A stretch of DNA of 64,000 bases from Methanosarcina sp. MTP4 (GCF_000970045.1 NZ_CP009505.1:3992808-4056807); one strand, 5' to 3'; numbered from the stretch's first letter, positions 44,280-52,915 are shown. Notes: generated by a model from the letters alone, not told the origin. Made by a program: numbers and translations.

Positions 44280-44630
44280 CTTATTCCTCTTTGCCGCCTA
44301 CTTACTACTCTTTATTGAATAACTTGCCGATGCCGAAATACTACCTATTACAATATAATAGACCTAAAGAGGATATTTATTTAATATAAAGTTTTTGATT
44401 AGACCTTACATTTGGCAGGTCTTCTAATTAAAGATAGATATTTTCACATTTATATCCTACAAGGTTCAATACATTCCAGTGAAGGTCTTCAATATTCAAG
44501 ATTTTCGACTCTATTTCTCCTTCATTCGGGGTGAAAAGCTCTGAAATTCCCTAAAACTTGAAAAATTCTAGGGGAACTGAAGGGATGACGGAGAGAAGCG
44601 GGGAAAAGAACAGAAAAAAATAGGCTGAGG

Positions 44631-44782
44631 CTGTCTCAAAACTCAATCCATTTCTACAATTGGATAATGGCCAATATTGAAATTAAATTCACATAAACAA
44701 TTATTCTGAAATTTGTGTGCAAATTTGCCTCTAATAGAATATTTTATATCAATTGTAGAATCGAGTTTAGTTTTGAGAAAAC
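44631..44782. mobile_element. MITE-like element with ~34-bp terminal inverted repeats
   Basis: Left end GCTGTCTCAAAACTCAATCC... (44630) through TTCTACAATTG and right end CAATTGTAGAATCGAGTTTAGTTTTGAGAAAACC form imperfect inverted repeats (about 26 of 34 bases) around roughly 85 bp of AT-rich DNA with no gene. The GAGGCTGTCTCAAAA end recalls insertion-sequence termini. The stretch 44280-44630 otherwise shows only an AGACC/GGTCT hairpin near 44403-44427. Confidence 0.65.
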
Positions 44783-44854
44783 CTGAGGAAGCTCCTTTTT
44801 GATTAAACCCGGAAGACGATTTCGAACCGGCATTACGTCCAAAAAGGCCCGCAG

Positions 44855-44957
44855 ATTCAGGCAGTCTTTTATGTTTTTAGCACAAAGAATTGCAAACAGA
44901 AACGCAAAGAAGGCAAAAGAAAAAAGAAAAAATTATTCAAATAAAGGACGCTGCAAA
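44855..44957 (+). repeat. Upstream segment of duplicated locus, copy B
   Basis: Matches the DNA upstream of the 41.8 kb gene and the leader of the first PLDc_N-type gene (ATTATTCAAATAAAGGACGC), joined without the intervening 150-residue gene. Confidence 0.75.
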
Positions 44958-45191
44958 ATGTTCGAAAACGTCAACCTCGGTTTTTTATTTATTTTCCTCA
45001 GTTTCGGGCTCATGTACCTGGTCTCTTTAGCCCTATGGGTCTGGATGCTGGCTGACTGCTTCCGAAAAGAAACCGATGAAGGAAACACACGATTAATATG
45101 GATTATCGTTATTGTTTTCACCTACGTCATCGGAGCTTTTCTTTACTACCTCATCCGGCGGCCGAAAAGGATCCAGGAACTGGGGAAATAA
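44958..45191 (+). CDS. PLDc_N-type small membrane protein (copy B)
   Basis: 77 residues, two membrane helices and the same loop WMLADCFRKETDEGNTRLIW as copy A at 42301. The ATG at 44958 is chosen because it aligns exactly with copy A; a longer frame (from 44799) has no support and runs through repeat DNA. The upstream non-coding DNA is duplicated as well, so the whole module was copied. Confidence 0.88.
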   Translation: MFENVNLGFLFIFLSFGLMYLVSLALWVWMLADCFRKETDEGNTRLIWIIVIVFTYVIGAFLYYLIRRPKRIQELGK

Positions 45192-45205
45192 AGCAAAAAA
45201 CTCGT

Positions 45206-45433
45206 TCATCTTTTCTTCGCAGTATTGATCCCCAGAAGGTGGTACGGAGAACAGTGCCGCGTGATTGAAGTGAAAAGCCCTACAGCAGCAATTAGTGCAG
45301 TTATCCATTTCAACGGAGAACTTTTCACAAGGTTCATTGCAAGAGCAGTGATACCCAGCACCCCCAGGAGAGCCCTGAACATCAGGTCAAAACCCCCTAC
45401 GTTTTCTTCCAGAAGCAGTTTCTTAAGATCCAC
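45206..45433 (-). CDS. DUF2892 (YgaP-type) membrane protein
   Basis: 75 residues. The start EENVGGFDLMFRALLGVLGITALA and the end TSITRHCSPYHLLGINTAKK are the DUF2892 signature; two membrane helices lie between. The cysteine in HCSPYHLLGINT is conserved in the family. Stand-alone DUF2892 proteins have no assigned role. Convergent with the PLDc_N copy B gene. Confidence 0.88.
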   Translation of the reverse strand: MDLKKLLLEENVGGFDLMFRALLGVLGITALAMNLVKSSPLKWITALIAAVGLFTSITRHCSPYHLLGINTAKKR

Positions 45434-45648
45434 CAGACAAAAACCCCTTATAAACCCTTAAACATACTTATAGACCCCTTCCCTATATATTGTTACTTTC
45501 AAGTTTTCATTACTTTCAAGCTTATCAAGAATGTAATTTAAGGGATATGAAGCCTGGAAAATGCAACTAAGCTCAGGCGAATACCCGCAACAATCCACCC
45601 TGTAAAAAATCACAAGCTATATAACAGGAAATGAGAAGGTTTCTAACT

Positions 45649-46923
45649 ATGTCCGAGATAACGATTGACAGGTCTCTCTCATACATTGAAGGCAGCCAGC
45701 GCGTGTATGATGAAGCCACAACCCTGGAAAAAACAAAAGCCCAGTTAAAAAACATAGGCGTCACGAGAATCGCCGACATCACAAACCTGGACAGGCTCGG
45801 AATCCCGGTCTTTTCCTCAATCCGCCCCAGTGCGGCTCCGGGTGCGATTTCCATATATTCGGGAAAAGGTTCGACCGACGAACGAGCCAGGATCTCCGCC
45901 ATCATGGAAAGTTTCGAGCGCTGCCTGGCAGAGAGGGCAGGCCTGAACGCGAATATCAAAAGTGATATTTCCTCCCCTGTTATGGTGGAATCATACAAAA
46001 ACGCCACCGAAAGCTACAACATAGTTGAGCCCGAGTCCCTTCTCCTGGCCCAGCCTCCCCAGCCGGATGCAATGTTCGAATGGGTAGGGGCATGTGACCT
46101 GCTCAACGGGGAAGACGTGCTCCTGAACGTAAATGCGGTCTACCACCCCTACAACCCCCCTGGAATGTGCCAGCAAATCTTCAAAAGCAACACCAACGGG
46201 CTTGCCTCCGGAAACGTGCTTGAGGAAGCCATCCTCCACGGGCTTCTCGAAGTCATCGAAAGGGACGCAATCAGCACGGCCCAGTTCAACCGGAACCTCG
46301 GGAAAGAAATCGTGTTAACGGAAGAAGACGGGTACGTATACGAACTTGCCCGGAAATTCAAGGACAACGGAGTTGACCTCAAAGTCTGGCTCGTCCCCAG
46401 CGATACCGGCATCCCCACGGCAATTGCTGCCGCAGACGACGTGAAACTCAAAGATCCGGCCCTCCTTGTCATGGGCGCAGGCTCCCACCTGAAACCCGAA
46501 ATCGCAGTTTCCAGGGCCATCACGGAAGCTGCCCAGTCCAGGGTCGTCCAGATCCAGGGCGCAAGAGAAGATACCTCAAGAGAAGGTTTTATCCGGGACA
46601 TCGGGTACGAGAGGATGAAACGCCTGAATGGGTTCTGGTTCGAAGACGGAGAACATGTTTCCCTCTCAGAAGTTCCTGACCTCTCCACCTCAAGCCCGGC
46701 CGAAGGCATCGACACGGTGCTGGAAAAGCTCAGAGGGAAAGTAGAGAGAGTGCTTGTCGTGGACCTTTCCAGAGAAGAAGTCTCGATTCCGGTTGTCCGG
46801 GTAATCGTTCCGGGCTTTGAACTCTTTACAATCGACCCCGAACGCCAGGGCGAAAGGCTCAAAGCAGGGAAAAAGAGAGGTTCTTCCAGGAACAGAAGGG
46901 AAAGGCCCTGGAAAAGAAGATAA
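45649..46923 (+). CDS. ycaO: YcaO enzyme for McrA thioglycine
   Basis: ATP-dependent cyclodehydratase-fold enzyme; with TfuA it installs the thioamide on a glycine of methyl-coenzyme M reductase in methanogens (established for M. acetivorans). 424 residues. Visible ATP/Mg motifs are SAIMESFERCLAERAGL (about 87-103) and LHGLLEVIERDAIS (about 198-211), and GAGSHLKPEIAVSRAITEAAQSR. The ATG at 45649 is preferred over 45631 because GAGAAGGT lies just ahead. tfuA follows at 47032 after a 15-bp tandem repeat. Confidence 0.95.
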   Translation: MSEITIDRSLSYIEGSQRVYDEATTLEKTKAQLKNIGVTRIADITNLDRLGIPVFSSIRPSAAPGAISIYSGKGSTDERARISAIMESFERCLAERAGLNANIKSDISSPVMVESYKNATESYNIVEPESLLLAQPPQPDAMFEWVGACDLLNGEDVLLNVNAVYHPYNPPGMCQQIFKSNTNGLASGNVLEEAILHGLLEVIERDAISTAQFNRNLGKEIVLTEEDGYVYELARKFKDNGVDLKVWLVPSDTGIPTAIAAADDVKLKDPALLVMGAGSHLKPEIAVSRAITEAAQSRVVQIQGAREDTSREGFIRDIGYERMKRLNGFWFEDGEHVSLSEVPDLSTSSPAEGIDTVLEKLRGKVERVLVVDLSREEVSIPVVRVIVPGFELFTIDPERQGERLKAGKKRGSSRNRRERPWKRR

Positions 46924-46933
46924 TACGCGGAAA

Positions 46934-46989
46934 GTAAGCTGTAGATAAGTAAGCTGTAGATAAGTAAGCTGTAGATAAGTAAGCTGTCA
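46934..46989. repeat. 15-bp tandem repeat between ycaO and tfuA
   Basis: GTAAGCTGTAGATAA three times plus a partial fourth, at 46934, 46949, 46964 and 46979. Confidence 0.95.
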
Positions 46990-47031
46990 AAAAAATAAAG
47001 CTGTGAAAAAAAACCAAGCCAAGGGACGGAC

Positions 47032-47691
47032 ATGAAAACAAAAGCAGTTATCTTTGCCGGCTCAAGCATCTCCCATGAGGAGGCAAGGAAAATCCTCAGG
47101 GGGAACTACCAGCCCCCGGTGAAGAGGTTCCAGCTTCAAAAGTTTATCCAGAAGGGATACGGAGTCATTGGGATTATTGACGGGATCTTCTTTGACCGGG
47201 CAGCGGTAGGGCACCGGGAGATAATAGCCGCAATGGACGCCGGGATTAAGGTTGTGGGCGGCTCGAGCATGGGAGCCCTCAGGGCTTCGGAACTGGATGC
47301 CCACGGGATGATAGGAGTCGGGAAAATCTACGGCTGGTACAGGGACGGCGTGATCGAATCCGACGACGAGGTGGCTGTAAGCACAAACCCGGATACCTTC
47401 GAATCCATTTCCGTACCCCTGGTCAATATGAGGGAAACCCTGAAAGCAGCTCTTGCCGCAGGGCTGGTTACAGGAGAAGAGCAGGATTCCCTCCTCGAAC
47501 TTGCAATCAATACTTACTACCCGGACCGGAGTTATCTCGGACTTGTAAAAGAAGGGGTAAAAAAGGGCCTGATTCCAGAAGAAAAAAGAGATGTCCTGCT
47601 CGATTTTTGCAAAAACAAAGAAGTTGACATAAAAAGGAAAGATGCGATCCTGGTGCTCGAAACCGTAAAAAAATTGCTTGAAGAGGCCTGA
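47032..47691 (+). CDS. tfuA: TfuA domain protein, partner of YcaO
   Basis: 219 residues. TfuA proteins partner YcaO enzymes in thioamidation, probably by delivering sulfur. Family marks: VIFAGSSISHEEARKIL at the N-terminus, GIIDGIFFDRAAVGHREI, and VVGGSSMGALRASEL. With the upstream ycaO this pair fits the McrA thioglycine module. ATG at 47032 after AAGGGACGGAC. Probably co-transcribed with ycaO across the repeat. Confidence 0.95.
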   Translation: MKTKAVIFAGSSISHEEARKILRGNYQPPVKRFQLQKFIQKGYGVIGIIDGIFFDRAAVGHREIIAAMDAGIKVVGGSSMGALRASELDAHGMIGVGKIYGWYRDGVIESDDEVAVSTNPDTFESISVPLVNMRETLKAALAAGLVTGEEQDSLLELAINTYYPDRSYLGLVKEGVKKGLIPEEKRDVLLDFCKNKEVDIKRKDAILVLETVKKLLEEA

Positions 47692-47756
47692 AATTCAGGT
47701 CCCTTTAAGCCCTGTTTTCAAATCTTTTTACGTATTCAGCATTTCAGGATATACAC

Positions 47757-48023
47757 TCAGCGCCTCAGGATGTACAGCCTGATGATGTACAGGCTTACGA
47801 CCAGGACTAAAAAGTTATACACTGCCCTGAAAATGGGGACGTACTGGCGCTCGAACCACACATCAATTATTCGTTCGATAGAAAAGTAGAGCTTGAAAGT
47901 TGCCACAAGCAGGAGCAGCATGGCAATCAGAAACACTCCTTTTTTGAAGTTATCTCCCAGGTCCGAAGTTTTTTCCTCTTTTACCCCTTCCAACCCTGTT
48001 TTAATGTCTTCTGCCTCATTCAT
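47757..48023 (-). CDS. Small membrane protein downstream of a PGF-CTERM gene
   Basis: 88 residues: a charged N-terminus (~27 residues), then two hydrophobic helices (about 30-47 and 62-84), with an amphipathic FERQYVPIFR link and a short basic tail. Its ATG overlaps the stop of the upstream gene (ATGA, 48020-48023), so the two are translationally coupled and probably work together at the membrane. Family not recognised. Confidence 0.8.
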   Translation of the reverse strand: MNEAEDIKTGLEGVKEEKTSDLGDNFKKGVFLIAMLLLLVATFKLYFSIERIIDVWFERQYVPIFRAVYNFLVLVVSLYIIRLYILRR

Positions 48024-49009
48024 CTAAACCGCCTCCTGGACCTCAAAAACACTGCAAAGCACATCAGAACTGCGGAAAGGAACAGCCCGAATCCGGGAGT
48101 GGGTTCTTCTTCCATGGGGTATTCCTCTTCAGGAACCGGCACTCTCTCCTCACTGCTTTCGAAGTCGCTTGTCTCGATCTTCCTGACTGCCGTTTGGGTC
48201 TCGTCCTTAATCTTGATTTCCGGGCTGAGCTGGATGTAGTCTTCCCCGCGCTTGACAACAGTGTCGTTGTTCCAGATCAGGACCTCAACCGCATAGTTGT
48301 ACTGATCGGGCATTGTCAGGTTTACACTTCTTATGACCGTCGTCTGGGGCCTGATTTTTCCGGTCCCGGCCCAGACCTTATCGGCCAGGAGCCCGGCATC
48401 CAGCTCCCGGACCTTGACAAGCATCCGGAAGTCCTGGCTTGTTTCCCTGCCCTCGTTTGCCAGGTAGATGTCGTTTTCAATCAGGACTTTTCCGTTTTCG
48501 ACCTTCCTTACCAGAAAATCCATTTCGGAAATCTCAAGCCCTATGTCCTCCAGATCGGCGGGCAGGGCGTCCAGGTTGTAAACTTTGATTTCCCCACTTA
48601 CCTTTCGGGTTTTTTCTTCAAACAGGACGGAAAGGATCTCGTATCCCCCGGTTTTCGGAAGGCTCAGGGCCTGGCTTACAGCTTTTGTTTCCCCGTTTTC
48701 AAATGCTCCGAGTTCCACTTCCTTCTGAACCACAAGAAGTCCGCTCTCCCTGCTGTAAGCCTTGAGAAGGAGAGAAGTGTTTTTCTCCGTATCCCCGTGA
48801 TATTTTTCAACGTAAGTCGTGACGTTTAGGTCCACAAAAGCAGTCCCTACCCGGTCTGCAGAGATATCCATATCCCTGATATTGTAGTAACTTTCTTCTT
48901 CAAAACTCCGAAGGCAACCGCTTCCGGAGGTGAAAGCCAGGAGAATGGACATAATAATAAGGATCTTGAACGACCGGGTTCCGAGTGATTTGATTCCCTT
49001 TTTACCCAA
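48020..49009 (-). CDS. Surface protein with PGF-CTERM sorting signal
   Basis: 329 residues. A hydrophobic signal (FKILIIMSILLAFTSGSGC) ends in a possible lipobox cysteine. Beta-rich repeats follow (two or three immunoglobulin-like modules, about 35-270), with several NxT sequons (DLNVTTY, NLTM). The C-terminus TPGFGLFLSAVLMCFAVFLRSRRRFR-type region is a PGF-CTERM signal: PGF, a membrane helix and a basic cluster, normally processed by archaeosortase with lipid attachment. Coupled to the 88-residue membrane protein gene. Exact role unknown. Confidence 0.82.
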   Translation of the reverse strand: MGKKGIKSLGTRSFKILIIMSILLAFTSGSGCLRSFEEESYYNIRDMDISADRVGTAFVDLNVTTYVEKYHGDTEKNTSLLLKAYSRESGLLVVQKEVELGAFENGETKAVSQALSLPKTGGYEILSVLFEEKTRKVSGEIKVYNLDALPADLEDIGLEISEMDFLVRKVENGKVLIENDIYLANEGRETSQDFRMLVKVRELDAGLLADKVWAGTGKIRPQTTVIRSVNLTMPDQYNYAVEVLIWNNDTVVKRGEDYIQLSPEIKIKDETQTAVRKIETSDFESSEERVPVPEEEYPMEEEPTPGFGLFLSAVLMCFAVFLRSRRRFR

Positions 49010-49217
49010 AATCTACCCTCCTCTTTCAAAATAGATACAAGAAGTATATGCTACTTTTGGCAGAATAAGTTTGTTGCTCTGCACCGGGAATTATTGGATG
49101 AAAATCATTAATATGGATGCGCCAATATTCAAATAAGGGGATTAAATTAGAAAAGGGATTAAAAAAGGCATATAAAAGGCTTAGAAAAGGGAGTAAAATT
49201 CATTGAGGGATCAGATA

Positions 49218-49670
49218 ATGGAGAGAAAAATTTTCAAAAAAATCCTGATTGCGACCGACGGTTCGGTGGGAGCAAAAAAAGCAGCTGATACCGGGATTGA
49301 GATCGCAAGGATGAGCGGGGCAAAAGTCCATACGGCATACGTTATCGACATCTCAAGTTATTCCTCAGTTCCGAAAGATCCCAGGTGGGAAGAAGCCATG
49401 TACACCCAGTTCAGGGAATTGGGAAAGGAAGCCACCTCATACGTGGAAGAAAAGGCAAAAGAGGCAGGGATTGAGGTGGAAGCCGTGCTACTTGAGGGGC
49501 ATCCCGCAGAAGAAATCGTCAATTTTGCGGAAAGGAACGAGGTCGACCTGGTAGTTATGGGTTCGCTCGGAAAAAGCGGGATCGAACGCTTCCTGATAGG
49601 CAGCGTGTCCGAAAAAGTTGTCCGGATCTCAAAGGTCCCGGTACTTGTTGTACGGGGAAAGGGCTCCTGA
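49218..49670 (+). CDS. Universal stress protein (UspA family) 1
   Basis: 150 residues. The ATG at 49218, with GAGGGATC upstream, is chosen over a TTG at 49203. N-terminal KKILIATDGS and C-terminal ATP-binding loop VVMGSLGKSGIERFLIGSVSEKVVR (G-2x-G-9x-G-S/T pattern) indicate an ATP-binding USP. It is followed after 89 nt by a second USP gene and then by two ferritin genes, a stress/iron neighbourhood. Confidence 0.93.
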   Translation: MERKIFKKILIATDGSVGAKKAADTGIEIARMSGAKVHTAYVIDISSYSSVPKDPRWEEAMYTQFRELGKEATSYVEEKAKEAGIEVEAVLLEGHPAEEIVNFAERNEVDLVVMGSLGKSGIERFLIGSVSEKVVRISKVPVLVVRGKGS

Positions 49671-49759
49671 GAAACCGGAAATTGGAAATTGGAAACCAGG
49701 ATCAAGAGGAAAGTTCCGGAAATAAACCAGAGAATAACTTGCAAATGGGTGGATAACTT

Positions 49760-50197
49760 ACGAAGCGAAAAACCTACAGGAAAATCCTGGTCGCAACCGA
49801 CGGCTCGGAAAACGCAAAAAGCGCAGCCTGTTCGGGAATTGAAATTGCAGCACGGACCGGGGCGGAGGTCTACGCCTTATACGTTGCAGCTACTTCCTGC
49901 TGTACTCCTCTTATGCCCGAAAGCTATGACTGGGAAATCGGAAAGGAAGGGAGTGAGGCAACCACAGAGATAGAGGAGATGGGAAAAGAGTCAGGGGTTA
50001 CGGTAAAGACCGTCCTGCTGCAGGGATACCCCGCCCAGGAGATCCTGAATTTTGCGGAAAAAAACGACATCGATATTATTGTTATGGGGACGCGGGGAAA
50101 AACTGGGATTGACCGCTTCCTTCTGGGAGGGGTTACGGAAAAGGTCGTAAGAAACGCAAAAGCCGAGGTGCTTGTTGTGCGTGCGCCCTGTCCCTGA
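49760..50197 (+). CDS. Universal stress protein 2, apparent ACG start
   Basis: Aligned to USP 1, the N-terminus KRKTYRKILVATDGS lies upstream of the first ATG (49913), which would lose the essential first strand. In that upstream stretch there is no ATG, GTG or TTG after the in-frame stop at 49754. An ACG at 49760, aligned with the start of USP 1, has GGGTGGA 6 nt ahead. From there the product is 145 residues with the ATP loop VMGTRGKTGIDRFLLGGVTEKVVR intact. Either ACG is a real start, a single T-to-C change has damaged it, or the base is a sequencing error. Confidence 0.8.
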   Translation, partial: TKRKTYRKILVATDGSENAKSAACSGIEIAARTGAEVYALYVAATSCCTPLMPESYDWEIGKEGSEATTEIEEMGKESGVTVKTVLLQGYPAQEILNFAEKNDIDIIVMGTRGKTGIDRFLLGGVTEKVVRNAKAEVLVVRAPCP

Positions 50198-50269
50198 AAA
50201 ACTTTACCATTAAGATCAGTTTTTCCGAATCTGTATAGAAAGAATCCGTAAGAAGTGAGGGGAAAAGCA

Positions 50270-50761
50270 ATGCTGAATGAAAAGATGCAAAAAGCACTGA
50301 ACGAACAGATTAACAAAGAAATGTATTCTGCATACCTGTACCTGGCAATGTCAGCTTACTGTTCATACAAAGGGCTTGCTGGCTTTGCAAACTGGTTCAA
50401 AGTCCAGTACGGAGAAGAAATGGAACATGCGGACAAGATCTACAAATACCTCGTTGAACAGGGAGCCCGTGTGGAACTGGAGGCAATTGAGAAACCTCCC
50501 ACGGAGTTCGGGACGCTCCTGGAAATGTTTGAAAAAACCCTTGCCCATGAACAGTTCGTCACCCACTTAATCCGGGAACTCCTCGAACTGGCAGTAGCAG
50601 AAAAGGACTATGCCACAAGCATCTTCCTGCAGTGGTTTGTGGAAGAACAGGTAGAAGAAGAAGCTAATGACAGCGCCATCATCGCAAAGCTGAAACTTGC
50701 AGGAGAGGACGGGGCAGCCCTGCTCGTTATTGACAGCGATCTCGGAAAGAGGGGGCATTAA
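50270..50761 (+). CDS. Ferritin 1
   Basis: 163 residues, non-haem ferritin of the FtnA type. Ferroxidase residues E17, E50, H53, E94 and Q127 are all in place (KEMYSAYLYLAM; YGEEMEHADK). It oxidises Fe(II) and stores it as a mineral inside a 24-mer shell. The ATG at 50270 follows GAGGGG; a TTG/GTG further upstream would add five residues. It lies shortly after the two USP genes, and the paralogue follows 510 nt downstream. Confidence 0.96.
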   Translation: MLNEKMQKALNEQINKEMYSAYLYLAMSAYCSYKGLAGFANWFKVQYGEEMEHADKIYKYLVEQGARVELEAIEKPPTEFGTLLEMFEKTLAHEQFVTHLIRELLELAVAEKDYATSIFLQWFVEEQVEEEANDSAIIAKLKLAGEDGAALLVIDSDLGKRGH

Positions 50762-51087
50762 CCCCTTCTATTTTATACATAATTCTTTTATACGTACTTT
50801 TTTACACACATCCTTATACCGACTCATATTTACACGCACTTTTTTCACGAACCGGGTTTCCGGAATTATGTGCTTTTTTATGTGCCTTTTCCGGCTATTT
50901 AGCTCTGCAAGCTCAAACAACCTCAGAAACCAGAGATCTTTATCCTGCATCTGCCCGGAATCTGCATCTGCCCGGAATCTGCCCCACACTTATCCTCATC
51001 TATCCAGCACCCAGACAATTACAAGAAAATTGATAAAGATCCAATTTTACAAAAAACTTCTATAAATTGAAAGTTATAAGAAAGTAA
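50762..51087. other. Spacer between the two ferritin genes, left part
   Basis: No gene. Pyrimidine-rich at first, with a repeated TTTTTACACxCA theme, then two copies of ATCTGCCCGGA-ATCTGC (50948-50985). Confidence 0.5.
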
Positions 51088-51240
51088 GGGTGTAAAGCAC
51101 CCTGCCTGACTCAAAATAATTGGAGTTATCGAAGTTCAGGCAAATATCACTGGCAGGAAAAAATACCTGGGTGGAAAGCTGCAGACTCAACTCATAAGAG
51201 AGTGAAGCGGAGGATTCAGCCTGCCAGAGGGGCAGTCATT
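51088..51240 (+). promoter_or_regulatory. Structured leader upstream of ferritin 2
   Basis: Three perfect hairpins in series: GGGTG-TAAAG-CACCC (51088-51102); GCCTGA...TCAGGC (51104-51109 / 51136-51141) with an inner CTC/GAG; and CTGGCAGG...CCTGCCAG (51150-51157 / 51220-51227) enclosing a 62-nt domain with an ACTC-ATAAGA-GAGT stem-loop. The ferritin ATG is 45 nt downstream. It looks like an aptamer-sized leader; the class is not recognised. A self-standing RNA is the alternative. Confidence 0.6.
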
Positions 51241-51271
51241 TAACAGGACATTTGTTAGTGAGGGTAAAAAA

Positions 51272-51790
51272 ATGCTTAACGAAAAGATGGAAGAAGCAAT
51301 TAACGAACAGATTAACAAGGAAATGTACTCGTCCTACCTCTACCTTGCAATGTCGGCATACAGCTCGGCAAAAGGGCTCCCTGGCTTTGCACACTGGTTC
51401 AGGATCCAGGTCGAAGAAGAGACTATCCACGCAATGAAGTTCTTTGACTACCTGAACAGGCAGGGTGCAAACGTAAAGCTCAAGGAAATCCAGGAGCCTC
51501 CCATGGAATTCGGGACCCCTCTGGAAATGTTCAAGAAGACCCTGGAGCACGAACAGTTCATCACCCGCTCAATCCACGAACTTGTAGACCTCGCCATTGC
51601 CGAGAAAGACCACGCAACAAACGCCTTCCTCCAGTGGTACGTGAACGAGCAGATCGAAGAAGAAGAAAACGACAACGACATAATCGCCAAGTTGAAGCTC
51701 GTCGGAGACAACGTCAACTCCCTGTACATGCTCGACAACGAACTTGCCCAGAGGCTTCCGCCCCAGCCAGCAACTCAGGGGAATGCGTGA
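51272..51790 (+). CDS. Ferritin 2
   Basis: 172 residues, paralogue of ferritin 1. The ferroxidase ligands E17, E50, H53, E94 and Q127 match exactly; the C-terminus has an extra RLPPQPATQGNA tail. The ATG follows TTAGTGAGGGTAAAAAA. Having two full ferritins next to two USPs suggests joint use under oxidative or iron stress. The unusual structured leader suggests separate control from ferritin 1. Confidence 0.96.
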   Translation: MLNEKMEEAINEQINKEMYSSYLYLAMSAYSSAKGLPGFAHWFRIQVEEETIHAMKFFDYLNRQGANVKLKEIQEPPMEFGTPLEMFKKTLEHEQFITRSIHELVDLAIAEKDHATNAFLQWYVNEQIEEEENDNDIIAKLKLVGDNVNSLYMLDNELAQRLPPQPATQGNA

Positions 51791-51931
51791 AGAGCCAGCA
51801 CATTTCTGGCACTTAATTACTTTTTTCTTTTTTCAGGTCTGAATAAATCGGGGAAGAGCAAAAGGCAAAGGGCAAAAACGGAACCTTCCCCGGAAAATAA
51901 AACATGATTCAAAAAAATAAATTTGCCAAAT

Positions 51932-52915
51932 TCAACTTGCCTTGTAATACTCTTCACCGGAAGAGCCTACCTCAACTATTTTTCCGGCCTTTAGAAGCTT
52001 TTCGATTATCAGGTGCAGACCTCCGGAATCAATATCGAGGGCTTTTTCAACCTGTTCAAAAGTGCAGGGCCTTCTCAGAAGCAGGGCATAGACTTCTTCT
52101 TCCGGGTTCTGGTGGCTTACCTTCGAACGCTTTTTCTTCAGGCCTTTCAGGACAAGCCTGACTTTTTCCTGCCCGAACTCTGACACAAACCTTTCCGCAA
52201 TCTCCCTGAGCCTCTCTTCCGGGACAGGGACAACATAAGCTTCCGCAGGCGGGCGGCTGACTGAAAGGATTTCGATTTCATCGGGGGCAATGTATTTTAT
52301 CGCTTCAATCAGGGCTTCGACTTCCTCCTCAGTGCTGTTCAGGGGGCTGCCGTCGGCACGTTCGAGCAGCATGATTTCGAGGGCAAGTTTTGGCCCGGAC
52401 TCCATTTTTGCAAGTTTCCTGAGCCCTTCGATGACCTCCTCAAGTTTTATCTCCGGGGCGGGCCTGTGAATTTTCTTCCAGGTATCTTCGTTTCCGGAGA
52501 CAAAGGTTGCCACCACAAGGTCGGCTTCAGCAAGGTTTTCCCGGACATCGGACCTTCCTGTAAGGGAAGAATTCGTAATAACGCAGACCGGAATTTCGCT
52601 TACTTTCCTGATTTCCCGGATCATTTCCCCAAGCGTTAGGTTAAGGGTCGGTTCACAGGTGCCGGAAAAAGTGATGTAGTCCAGATCCTCGACATTTTTA
52701 TGGAAGTTTTGCAGGCTTTCGACAACTTCCCCGGGGGTTACCCCTCCCTGCACAGCTTCCGGCCCTCTAAGCTTCTTTTCCACATGCCCGAGCTGGCAGT
52801 AGATGCAGTCGTAGTTGCAGTTCTTTTTCGAACCGGTGTTTTTAATCACATCGACTCCGAGAGACCTGCCGAGCCTTCTGGAAAGAAGTGGACCGTATAC
52901 GATTCGTGACTTCAT
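51932..52915 (-). CDS. Radical SAM protein, COG0731 type
   Basis: 327 residues. A CxxxCxxC motif (C33, C37, C40 in NCNYDCIYCQLG) is preceded by the YGPLLSRRLGRSLGVDVI block typical of the COG0731 group, related to the wyosine-synthesis enzyme Taw1. A GTCEPTLN motif (like the GGE loop) and a C-terminal winged-helix-like region (about 265-327) follow. The Taw1 N-terminal extra cysteines are absent, so the tRNA role is uncertain. Single leftward gene. Confidence 0.88.
   Translation of the reverse strand: MKSRIVYGPLLSRRLGRSLGVDVIKNTGSKKNCNYDCIYCQLGHVEKKLRGPEAVQGGVTPGEVVESLQNFHKNVEDLDYITFSGTCEPTLNLTLGEMIREIRKVSEIPVCVITNSSLTGRSDVRENLAEADLVVATFVSGNEDTWKKIHRPAPEIKLEEVIEGLRKLAKMESGPKLALEIMLLERADGSPLNSTEEEVEALIEAIKYIAPDEIEILSVSRPPAEAYVVPVPEERLREIAERFVSEFGQEKVRLVLKGLKKKRSKVSHQNPEEEVYALLLRRPCTFEQVEKALDIDSGGLHLIIEKLLKAGKIVEVGSSGEEYYKAS

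Noticed and set aside
46149-47069. 306-codon open frame on the minus strand
   Set aside because: Antisense to ycaO and runs through the 15-bp tandem repeat (repeated SLLIY peptides); a shadow of a GC-rich gene.
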